Of a stretch of 64,000 bases of DNA, positions 48,501 through 60,500 are shown one piece after another. A model generated the notes under the pieces. The model was not told the origin of the DNA, searched no databases, and worked only from the letters and a program-made list of their open reading frames with translations. This stretch comes from Vitellaria paradoxa (lineage: Eukaryota > Streptophyta > Magnoliopsida > Ericales > Sapotaceae): contig JAINTL010000052.1 in the NCBI GenBank assembly GCA_019916065.1, positions 248,001 through 312,000 of the forward strand. The letters are read 5' to 3'. Position numbers and translations under genes: made by a program. Within the stretch, counting starts at the first letter, position 1, and every line of letters starts with the position of its first letter.

Positions 48501-51500
48501 TTCTAATAATAATTATTTCATTTTTTTTGGGCTTCTGCATTTTTTTGGGGGGGGGGGAGTTAAAGCTTGGGGGTAAAGTGAAATTTACCCTCTTAATTGA
48601 TATATAATTTCTATCCAAGAATTTATCCATTTACGTTGCAGACCTGCAGTATTGAGGAACCCTACAAAATTACAAATTGGAACTCATGCTCAAATTTTTT
48701 GTCAACTTACTTGCCTTCATCAATGCTTCATCAACACTGTGAGGAAGAGAACTCAAATAACACAAAAAGAAAGACGGGGATTTAGAGAAGTGGTGCTCTT
48801 AAGATTCATTCGTAAGCTTGGAGTTTAGGATAGTCCGTGAAGAAACTTGCCTTTTCTATGCGCTGATTTCTTTTTAGGAGTTGCTGGAGTAGTCTTTGGA
48901 ATATCTTCTTCTTTTTAATCTCCTTGTATTTATGTGCACACATGAATATATATGCTTTCTGCATGCCCAATACTTGAAGGACTTAATTATCCTTATTTTG
49001 TTTTTTGTTTTTTGTATTTTGTATTTTTTTTAGTGTTTTTATACATTTGAGAACGTGGTAAGTCACATCTTGCAACCTATGATTTTGAAAATTGTTTGCC
49101 CAATATTATAATGGAGAAGAAATCCTAATGAAGAATAAAATATGCTGAACTTTCCTCGGACGAGAAATTTCTTAAATTAGTCTCCAATGAGAATTATCTA
49201 CGCCTTAGGAAAAAATAAATGGTGACAATCCTTCGGCAGTACAACGAGCCTTGTTTGCAAAGCCTTTCTAATTGACCTGATGAGATCTAGTGGAAGGACC
49301 TTTTATTTGCAGACAACTCCCATCGCTGAATTTTCTATAGTTGCTGTTTGAATGTCAAAATTTCTTTACTTGATGCTGTGCTGTTTGAATGTCAAAATTT
49401 CTTTACTTGATGCTGTCTGAGCAATTGTAAGTGAGTGGTGTACGTTGTAGATTCCAATATAACACACCCACTTAAAAAGAGTATGGACTATAGTAACTCT
49501 ATGAACTTTCTTAGGGAATAATGCAACATTGTTAGGCTTGGTTAAATTTATCCTGATCACTAGATTTTATTTCTTAAAACTGATTTACTATTATTGAATA
49601 TTGAATTCACATAAATTCCGAGAACTCATTTTGATTATTTTGTTATATATTTCTTACTTATCATGAACATATAGCTTCTAATATTGTTGTTGGTCAGGTG
49701 TTCTTTAACTTTTCCTTTTATTAATACTAGCATGGACCCGTGCGATGCAAGAAACATAAATTATAAGTGAAATATGTAACTTTCACAACTATATTGAATT
49801 TATAAGTGAGTCCCTTATAAGAATTCATGAGTTCACTTAACTTCTATTAAAATTATAAGTTACAACTATAGTGGTTTTATATGGGGGGGAAAAAGTGAAG
49901 TTGTAGTCATCCAGTGATGTGAGACAAAAAAAGTAAACTTTGTGAATGAAAAGAGAGAAGAGAGGAGGAGGGAATGAAGGAAGAGAGTGCCACCTAGGAT
50001 TGGAATAAAGGAGAAGAGGAGAGAGAAAAACATTCTTTTTTAGTAGATATGGATCAGACACTTAAATATCTGGATAGTTAAAGAAGCTAAATTGGACACT
50101 GTGAAATTTAGTTGAGCTGTCATGCCTCAAAAATCAGAGACGTTTAATCAAGCACTTGGATGCATATCTACATCCATCATCTTTTGTTTGTCCTTGCTCT
50201 TAACCATTTTGTCTTCATGTCATTAATTTATAATAGACTCGTACTTTAGTTCTGTTTGAATGATAGTATGATATTTTTATCTGACATCTTTCATTAGGCT
50301 TAGAGAATGATAACTTGGCCATTTTATCTCTTACTTTTCATTTTGTTTGGTCTTCCCTTGGTTGCTAACTTATGGTGTCATGGTGTTTACAGGTATCCTC
50401 TGTAAAGGTTATTCGCAATAAGCAGACTGGTCAGTCAGAGAAATATGGCTTTGTGGAGTTTGTTTCTCATGCAGCAGCTGACAAAGTTCTGCAGAGCTTC
50501 AATGGTACTACAATGCCAAATACAGATCAAACTTTCCGCCTAAATTGGGCATCCTTTAGCACAGGTGATAGGCGTTCAGATGTTGGCTCAGATCTATCTA
50601 TATTTGTTGGAGATTTGGCTCCAGATGTTACTGATGTAGAACTGCATGAAACATTTGCTACAAGATACCCATCTGTTAAAGGTGCCAAGGTGGTTGTTGA
50701 TTCAAATACTGGCCGTTCAAAAGGTTATGGCTTTGTTAGGTTTGGTGATGAAAATGAGAGGTCAAGGGCCATTACTGAAATGAATGGTATGTACTGTTCA
50801 ACTAGGCAAATGCGCGTTGGTGTTGCGACCCCCAAGAAGCAATCAGGGCATCAAGTTCAACAGTATTATTCATCACAAGGTGTAGTGTTGTGTTCCCTGT
50901 TTCACATATGCGTGTTACATTTTTTAATTTCCTTTAACATCCACTCATGACATGATCTCTTGGTGTTTGGCTTCCGTTCTCCCCTGCAACAACTTACCAA
51001 TTGTCGTTCCATTTTGTTTTGTGTTCTGGAAATATTGTTGTTTTGTTGTTTTGCATAATTGTGGTTTTGTGTCAAGAAATTGGCTATTGAAGTTTTCTAA
51101 GCATCGTTGCTCAACTCAACTCAACTCAGCCTTACTCCCAAACTAGTTTGAATTGGCTAGTTGATTTCTCTTTCTCCATTCATTTCTGTCATGGATTATG
51201 TTTTTCATGATGTAATATGAAATTAGATCTTTTTTCACAATTTCAGTTTGTGCAATCTTAAATCTACCTATGTAAACGGGGAAGGTAGATGACATTGTTT
51301 TTTTTTCCCCCGAGGGGGGTGGGTGGCTGGATATGATGGGTGGAGTTAGATGTAGTGGGAGCTTTAGGGGGTATCTTGATAATGTGGGATAGCAGGCAAC
51401 TAAAGCTAGAAGGCTTTGAAGTGGGTAGGTTGTCTGTTTCCTACCTATTTAACAACATGGATGATAATATTAAGTGGGCTTTGACAGGGGTTTATGGGCC

Positions 51501-54500
51501 TACAAATTATAACTAGAAAAGGGGTTTTTTTTAGAGTAATTGGGGGATGGCGTATTCAAATGGAATGTTCTGTAGTGCGTAGGTGGTGATTTTAATATGG
51601 TTAGAAGCCTGTTAGAGAGATTTTTTTTTTGGGGGGGGGGGGACAACCAACGTGCAGATGGAGTCATAGTTTTAAAAAACGGTAATGGGTATTGTAATGG
51701 TAACGGTCGCGGTGACATGGAAACGGGATGTAACGGATGTTACGTAATGGAAATGGAAATCGGAAGCGTGATTTTTTTTTTTAATTCACACTTCACCTAA
51801 ATTGGATAATTTTTGATAGTTTAACAATTAAAATATATAAATATAGATTATTAGTATTGTTTAATAATTTTATATTATTAAAATGTTTATACACACACAC
51901 ACACACACACACACATAAATATTACTTTTTTTCAGACACCTTTTACATAAAAATAAGTTCATATATTTTATATTAAATTGTTAATACTTACATTAATTAA
52001 TATAATAATAAATGTATAATTACTAAAATAAAATAATATATATTATAATATAATAGTTACACTTAATTAGTAACTTTTAATATGAAATGCTTAATTATAT
52101 TTAATATAAGTAATATAAATTATATACTATTTTAATATAAAATTTTATTGTAATATTTAATTATAATTAAAAATAATTTAACATATTTTAATAAAATATA
52201 ATATATTATATTTATATAATTAATATTATATACCATAATTATATTTATATTATTTAATTATTTATTATCTAATGCCTCCTCTCATCAATGTTGATAGACA
52301 ACTCTTTGATTCCCAAGAAACCCACCGCCTACCCACTGCCCGAAGTACATCAAAGGTCTCATAAACTCACCCACTTGACTTTGCATCTTCGCTTCTTCAA
52401 ACTCTTTAGCCTCTGTTACTTTTTGTTTTTTCGAAAACTGAATTTTACAAAAACTGAAGCTGAAAGAACACGAATGCTTTATCGATCTTGATTTGGAACT
52501 GCAAGGTTTCAAGGATTCAGTTTTTTGCGGTATGCAAAATCTCGAACTGGAATTGGAAGGCTTTGCGGTTTGATTTTTTTTCTTTTTTATTTTCAGACGT
52601 TGGACCAAAAAGTTAGGATTTTTTTTCCGAATCTTGAAAGATCAAAGGTTTTTAGATACTATCTGCTTTTTCTATCTTTTTCTTTTCTAATTTCTCTGCG
52701 AAGAACTGCCGTATTGCTGGCGTAACGCCGGTTTAACGCCATTTACGGTGTGAATGCCGTGTCACACCCTGTAGCGCCAGAGTATCAGTCTCGGAGTTTG
52801 CCGATTCCGTTGCGTAATGGCGTTTTTTAATACCATGGATGGAGTGGTTTTTCAGATTTCATTGAGGGGTTGGGTTGCATTGATTTGCCTATGAGTAGAG
52901 GAAGATTTAATTGGAGCAACACTAGAAGTAAGTCTGGTTTGGATAGGTTTATTATCTCTCCTGAATGGGAGGATCTATTTCCTGATTTGTATAAGAAATT
53001 GCTACCCAGATTAATTTCAGATCACTTTTCATTATTGTTGGATGGGGGAGGGCTAAAAGGGTTGAGTCCTTTTAGATTTGAAAACACGTGGCTTCAAGTG
53101 GAAGGCTTTTAAAGACACGATAGTTGAGTGGTGGAGAGGTTATAATTTTTCATGCAGTGCTAGTTATATCATGTTTCAAAACTTGAGATGCTTAAAGGTA
53201 GACTTAATTAAGTTGGAACTTAGAAAGTTTTGGTAGAATTGAGAATCATAAGTCATTATTGATAAACAATGTGAAGGTGTTGGATCAGAAGGATCACCAA
53301 GGGTAGTTGCAGGATTAGGGTAGACAATAAAGGGAGGGTAAGATTTAGGGAGCTGAAAAGTTTAATCAAGATGGAGGAGATTAGTTGAAGGCAAAAATCT
53401 AGAATTTTGTGGTCAAAAAAGGGGGGAGTGTAACACATGCTTGTTTTCATAAAATGGCTGATGCCCATAAGCGAAGTAACCGTGTAGAAAAATTGAAGGT
53501 GGAAGGCATTCAGCTTGAAGATCAGTATCAAATTAAGTGTAGTATTCTAGAGCTCTATATTAACCTTTTCAAGGAGGAAGAAGTGTGGAGACTTGGAGTT
53601 CTTGATCTAGAATTAGAGCAAGACAAGGAGGCTAAGAAGCATGGATACGGATACGGGTACGAATACGGATATAGCCATTTTAAAAAAATGAGGATACGGA
53701 TACGATAGGTATATATGACCAAAAAATATAAATTTTGTGTATTTTTATTAATTATATATATGAATATAACATTCATAGCAAAATTAATTTAATATATAAT
53801 TCAATATACAAAATATAAGTCAAGATTTTATAATTTTAGGAGTTTCAACTACTCAAATCTAGATTTGTCTTAATTATATATTTGAAAAAAAATGACAAAA
53901 TAATAGGATATGTCATGTGAGGTATCCGATACGTATTTTGAATTATCTGAAGAGTATATGCATCCTACGTATCAGATATCTATACGGCACTCGTTTTGGA
54001 GTATCATGCTTCCTAGCAAGGAAGGGGTTAGAGATTCCTTTCTGAGGAAGAGATGCTCTTGGCTGTGAATGAGTTGAATGGTGATAAAGCTCTGGTTCCT
54101 GATGGATGGACCTTAGCTGCTTTCCTTTTTTTTTTCAAAGAGTTGTTGCGAGATTCTTAAAATTGATCTACTGAAGATTTTTGAAGAATCTCATCTCGTG
54201 CAAATGGAAAATTTGTGGGAAGTTTGAATGTGACTTTTCTTGTTCTAATTTCTAAGGGAGCGGTGAATATTAGAGATTTTGGACCCATCAGCTTGGTAGG
54301 AGGCCTTGATAAAGTTATTGTGAAGGTTTTGGCAAACAGACTGAAAAAGGTGATGACAATTCTTGTGTTGGACTCTCAAACGCCTTTGTGGAGGGGCAGT
54401 AAATATTGGATGCGGTCCTAGTGGCAAATGAGGTTCTTGACTCTAGGGCCCGATTGGATAGTGCTAAAATTTTAAGGGAATAAGTCTTAGAGGAGGTATA

Positions 54501-57500
54501 AGATAAGAGGGGGTATTATTTTTAGAGGGTTGGCCCACATTGATGTGATGTTTATGGAGGGGGATAACTTTTGACTTGGTTTGGATGTTTTATAAATTAT
54601 AGGAGGTGAATGACGGAAAAAACAGTCAAATGACTCTTTTGCCCTTGTGGTATCCCAAACTTGGTTACCCATTAAATTAAACTTGGTTACCCAAACTTAA
54701 TTATATGTTTATGTTAATTATATAATGTGAAAACTAACTAGTACAAATTAATTTTAGACATTAATTATAAATAAATTATGTTATTAATAAATTAAACTTT
54801 ATAAAATTTATAAATTAGTTTCGTAGACAGTAACATCCTAATTTATCCGAAACTTCCTTAGTCGCTTATTTTTTTCTCCTTATTTAAAAAATATATATGT
54901 GTAATTTTGTATAAATTTGCTAAAAAATAATATTATTAACTTAAAATCACATCACCTCCTATTTGGAAAAAATGTATTTTTTCATCACATGATGACCCCC
55001 TATTTGGAAAAAAAATTATATTTTTTTATTTTTATTAATATAAATTTTTAATACATTTTTCCATTAGAAAAAAAAGAATTTATTTCTAATATAAAATACA
55101 TTTTGTAGGTGAGAAGAGAGATGAGAAGGGGCATAATGGTCCAATTTAGTCTATATAAGGGGGGATAATTTTTGTAGAGTTCAAACCCTCTCCAAAAATA
55201 ATACACATTCTTCCAAGATTAAGAAGAGAGGATAATTTTTAGAGGGGAGAAATTTTGCTTCCCAAATCAAGCAAAAAACATCACATCAAAGCTTATAAGG
55301 GTGTATTATTTATGGAGGTCACATTTTGTAGCATCCAATCGGCCCCCTAGGGTAATGGGAGGGGAATTGGGAGTTATATGTAAACTGGATATCAAGAAAA
55401 CGTATGACCATGTTAATAGGGAGTTTCTGATTTATTTGAATCGATCCCATGGGTTTTGGAGGAAAATGGAGAGAATGGATCTTTTGGTGCATCTATACTG
55501 CCAAATTTTTGGTTTTAGTGAATGGACATGGGAAGGTTTTTCTAATTCATCAACGAGACTTAGACAGGGGGATCCATTGTCTCTTGTACTGTTCATTTTA
55601 GCGATGAAAGCTTTTAGCAGAATGATGAAAAGGGCTGTGAGGTGAGGCTTAATTGATGGTTTTGCAGTTGGCCAGAGAGACCAAAATTAGTTGGTGATCT
55701 TTGACTTGCTTTTTGCCGAAGATTCTATATTGTTTTGCGGGCTGACATTCTTCAATTAGGACTTTTGAGGTGTGCCTTGTTATGTTTTGAAGCCGTCTCA
55801 AGATTGAAAATCAACCTTAGGAAATCAAAACTAATCCTGGTGGGTAAAGTAGATGATGTGGATGCTTTGGTAGCGGCAATGGGGTGTAAAATTAACCGTC
55901 TTCCCTCTTGCAATTGAGGTTCCTTCTAGGGGCCTTTTTCAATGCAAAACAAGTATGGGATGTGCTTGAAAGGTATAAGAGTTGATTGGCTGGATGGACA
56001 AAGAACTATTTATCTAAAAGGGCCAGGGTAATTTTGATTGAAAGTGATGAGAACATCAGTTTTTAAATTTATTATTATTATTATTATTATTTATTATTTA
56101 AACCCATTTGTTTTGGGCTTTATTGATTATAAGTTTATATTATTAAAAGTTATTTGGACCCATTTGTTTTGGGGTTATTTTAGTATTAGGTTTATTTTAG
56201 GCCTTTGTGTTAAGCCCATAAAGTTTTCTATTTGAACCCTAATTAGGGTTAGCAGAACATTATTGATTGATTGGATGATAATTTGATTGCTTCTTCCCTA
56301 CAGCCGCTATTCATTTCCCTCTCCTTCTCCTTTTCTCTTCTTCTTCTTTTTTTGATTCTTTCTTCTTCTCTACGATTCTGCACCAACTTTGGTATTAGAG
56401 CAAAGGATCCTTCAAACTTTCTGAAACCTCGATCACTGTTCTGGTTAAAAAAAAAAAAAATCACTCACTCATTGTTTGCCTAAATTATTTGATGAGTTTC
56501 ATTTATTAGATTCGTGATTCCTATTTTTAGCATATTAGAAATTTATATTTTTATTACTCTCTTTTTTAGTTTTATTTAATATCAGCATTTAAAAAAAAAA
56601 TTTACTTCTGTCCTTTTACCATGAATTTCGAAAACCAATAATATTGGAGTAATAAAGTAGGACTTTGTTCTATTCATCAAACTTACGTCAAAGATCCTCC
56701 GTATTTTAGTGGCACAATCGATCTTCATAAGTTTCTTGATTGGGTAGATGATATTGAATACATTATTGATTATCATGACCTGTTTGATGACCAATTTATT
56801 CGTTTGGCCAAAACAAGATTGACCAATTTTGCTAGAGAGTATTGGCAAACAATCGAATTATACCAAAGACCTCTTACTCAGTTGGCCTTGATGAAACAGA
56901 TTTTGAGTGATTGATTTGTTCCTAAAAGTTTTATAGATAAGGCATGGTCTCAGTTAATGCGTCTTAAACAAGAGGATTCTTCTATTGATGACTATTTTGA
57001 TCAATTTAAAACTCTTAGGAAGTGGTCTAACTTTCAAAATGAGCCTTGTGCTATCAGTAGATTTGTCCTTGGGCTAAGGCTTTGCATCCGTGAGGTAGTT
57101 TAACGATACACTCATAAGACATTAAATGTAGCTTATGCCAAAGCTTTAGAAATTGAAAAATATTATGAATTTGAGTCCTATGAGTCTATGTCAGAATCAA
57201 AGTGCCCTATACAAACCATTAAGTTACAACATCCATCTCTTAAACCTAGCGCCCCTATTGTTTCTGTTGACACTTGTGATTCTCTTATTGATTCGTCTCT
57301 TTTGACATTTGATCATGACGAGTCACCAGATTCTCAAATGTATCTGAAGTGGTTGAATTGGTTTCACCGTCATCTTATCTTGATTTTGTTGGTTTATTTG
57401 AGGACATCATGAATAATGATAGTCAAGATTGCATAGACTTTATCATTGGTGATGGTTACTTTTTCAGGGGATATTATTTAAGCATCTCAAGAGTTTTACT

Positions 57501-60500
57501 TAGTGACTTCATCAGTTGGGAGTTCTTTGAGTCCAAGTTCTCATCACTAAGTAAAACTCTTGCAGTCCAAGTTCTTCTTTCGTGAGATCATTCAGTTGCA
57601 TAAGTCCTCCTCACTTCTAGTGTGTAACAGAGACATTCTTGCATACATTGAACAGTTTCTCTTACAAGTTGTGTGTGGCATCTCTTACCCCTATTCTATT
57701 GATATTATTGAGTTTCCAGCCACTTATTCTTCTTTGAGGGATTCTAATTTGACAAGTTTAGTTGCATCATCACTCGTCAAATTTTCTCAACAATGTATTC
57801 CATCCCTTTTTGATGATGCTGATATTAAATGAAAAATTGGGTTGAATAATAATTATTATAAATTTCCTACTTGTGTTATTGATGGGAATAAAGAATTTAA
57901 TGGATGTAACTTAATGATGACTTATGTATTGCCTACTTACTACCCCATATCGTCTTGCTAAAATTTACATGCCGAAAATGTTGGTATATTCTATATCTAT
58001 GAAGCACGGATGTTTCAAATTAGGCGCCGAACTCGTATCGGATACTTCGGGGATGCGGATACGGCTAGGATACGGTCGGATACGTATCGGATACGCCACG
58101 TGGTGTATCCTAATTTTTTATTTTAAATTTTGTATAGGATATGGCTGGGATACGGGAAGGATACGGGAAGGATACGGCTAGGATATGGCGGGGGTCCAAA
58201 ATGTAATATTTTAAACCTTTTTGGGGGTACAATTGATATGATAAAATTTTAGTAGGGGCCAAACTATAATTAACTAAAATAGATGGATATGATTGAAGTT
58301 TGATCTAACTAAAATTTAGGAAATGAAAAAACTATTTTTATTTTGGGATGTATGAAATTGTATTTGATACTTTTTGTTATATTTGTATTTTGTGTATGAA
58401 TGATGTTGGTAGTTTTGAATATGAATGATGTTAATTTATGGATTGAATAGTATTTTTCAAACTATATAATTGTTATTTAGAAAATGTTTAGTAGTATATA
58501 CATGCTATCTTCAAAATTATTTTAAATAAAAAATATATTTTATTTTAATTTTTTGCCGTATCTTTGTCGTACCCGTATCCTCATTTTTTAAAAATTGCCG
58601 TATCTCGTATCCGTACCCGTACCCGCACCCGCTCCCGTATCCGTATCCGTGCTTCATAGTTCTATGTCCTTTGTGATCCTAGTTCCAATGCAATTTTTTT
58701 CACTTTGCCATGTGATATGAGTTTTGTCGTAATTTGTCATGTGGGGAACTTGTTACTTTGTCGAGGCATCTTTGGGCCTTAGATATTGTTTGCAGGTTGT
58801 GGTGATATTTTAATGCCAGTTCCAGTTCCTCCACCTCTTTAGCGGTGTCCATTTGTGTTCAATGTTGAAGACCTCATTTTTCTTCAACTTCAAAGATGTG
58901 TAGTCAAGTGGAAAATGCGACCTGATAATAGTGTCAAGTTTTTAATACGACAGAGTCGAGTTCTTCTCAGTCCGGGAGAGTTGATGAGGACATTAGTTTT
59001 TAAATTTATTTATTTTTATTATTATTATTATTTATTATTTAAACCCATTTGTTTTTGGGTTTTATTGATTATAAGTTTATATTATTAAAGGTTATTTGGG
59101 CCCATTTGTTTTTGGGCTATTTTATTATTAGGTTTATTTTAGGCCTTTGTGTTAGATCCATGAAGTTTTTTATCTAAACCCTAATTAGGGTTAGGAGAAT
59201 ATTATTGATTGATTAGATGATAATTTGATTGCTTCTTCCTTACAGTTGCTATTCTTTTCCCTCTCCTTCTCCTTTTCTCTTCTTCTTCTTCTTTGATTCT
59301 TTCTTCTTCTCTATGATTCTACACCAGAAAGTACCTTCTCTAGCCTGTCCACTTCATGTCTCTGTTTACAGCCAATTTCAATGGTAAAGCGCATGGAGAA
59401 GCTTCAAACGGACTTTCTTTTGGGTGGCAAAGGGGAGGAATTCTTTGGTGGACTGGAATTCAATTTGTCTTCCTTTCAAGGAAGGTGGAGTGGGGATCAG
59501 AACTCTAAGATTGTTTAATGAGGGTTTGTTGGGAAAATAGCTCTGGAGATATTCAAAGGAAGGGTTAGACTTTGGAGAAGGGTGATAGCTTCTAAAATAT
59601 GGGGAGGAGTGGGGCAGGTGGAGTTCAGCTTGTTGCTCTAACTCCTATGAGATGAGCCTATGGAAGGGCATAAATTTTTATAGCTATTTGCCTTGGAAAG
59701 CTGGGAGGGGAGATAGGATTCTTTTTTGGAAGCATAGATGGAAAGAAGGTAGGCTTATGGACCTTTTTCCTGACATCTTTAATTTGTCAGCTAACAAGGA
59801 TGTTTCGGTTGCAGAAAGTAGGGGTGCTATTGATCGAGGTGGGGGGTCAAATGTGCTGTTGAGAAGAAAAATTCATGAATGGGAATTCGAGTGTTTTGTA
59901 CACCTCATTGAAGTCCTGTATACCACGACTTTGGAAGATGGTGGATACTGAGTGTCATGGGTGTGCTCTAAAAAAGTGGAGTTTGATGTGAAATCTTACT
60001 ATTAGGCTTTGGCGAGAGGGAGTGAAGATGATTTCCCTTAGTATAAAGTTTGGAAGGCTGGGGCCACACCAAGAGTGGCATTCTTTGTTTGGTGTGTAGT
60101 GAGGGGTAAAATTATGAATTTACCCGCATGTATAGTTTTAGTTTTATTGAAATTATAATGCATATACTTTGATTTAATTCTATTTGCTCTAAAACCTCTT
60201 GATTCTGAAGTATGCCTCCAAGGTTGTAACTTATTATTAATTCCAAGCTTAGTTTTGTCTATCAATACAAAATCATCTGTGAACAATCTGCAGCAATTTG
60301 TAAGTTTGTCCATTGCCAAGGTGAAAAGATAAAGGTTTAGCGCAGATCTTTGGTGTAGACCAATTTTAATTAGAAAATCAGTTTTATTGCTTCTTATGTA
60401 TTTTGTCATACAAGCCCTTGATCATTTTAATATATTTCATAGCAACTCCTTTATTCCAACATCCACCGTAAAATTTTCCTTGGAACCCCATCTAATACCT

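Larger units (their letters stand above)
46725..48539 (-). mobile_element. Non-autonomous LTR retrotransposon in RBP47 intron 1
   Basis: Direct repeats of about 380 bp lie at 46725-47105 and 48167-48539. On the minus strand each starts TGCAGAAGCC and ends TTACA or CTGCA. A primer-binding site on minus, TTGATATCAGAGC (48148-48160 on plus), lies next to the right repeat, so the element reads leftward. A purine-rich run near 47106-47130 on minus is a likely polypurine tract. The 1.06-kb interior has only short minus frames (47519-47797, 47834-48073), the first with a gag-like AIQRLNTRLDTLEE. No pol is present, so it must be mobilised in trans. The flanking duplication is not clear. Confidence 0.85.
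56045..59336 (+). mobile_element. Gag-only (non-autonomous) Ty3/gypsy-like element inserted in the LINE
   Basis: LTRs at 56045-56385 and 58982-59336 both start TGATGAG and end CACCA. Perfect 5-bp duplications GAAAG lie at 56040-56044 and 59337-59341. A primer-binding site TGGTATTAGAGC follows the 5' LTR near 56390. The interior carries only a gag relic and no protease, reverse transcriptase or integrase. A hAT-like MITE (57997-58659) is nested in it. Confidence 0.9.
51340..60106 (+). mobile_element. L1-like LINE in five fragments within RBP47 intron 2
   Basis: Fragments: 51340-51664, 52838-53631, 54017-54446, 55348-56044 and 59337-60106, about 3.0 kb of LINE. Endonuclease words are VGGDFNMVR near 51575 and FNWSNTRSKSGLDRF and LISDHFSLL near 52910-53030. 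Reverse transcriptase words are FGPISLVGGLDKVIVKVLAN (54280-54340), CKLDIKKTYDHVNREFL (55380-55430), LRQGDPLSLVLFILAMKAF (55557-55614) and LLFAEDSI (55707-55730, where FADD is usual). The last piece shows VWKAGATPRVAFFVW near 60045, the zf-RVT end domain. Stops make it dead. The element is 5' truncated. Confidence 0.92.

Noticed and set aside
46560..48600. Possible MITE around the intron 1 LTR element (words similar to 19600-19690 on the left and GTAAATTTCACTTTACCC-like on the right)
   Set aside because: The match is too weak to call boundaries; recorded only as a possible older host of the LTR insertion.
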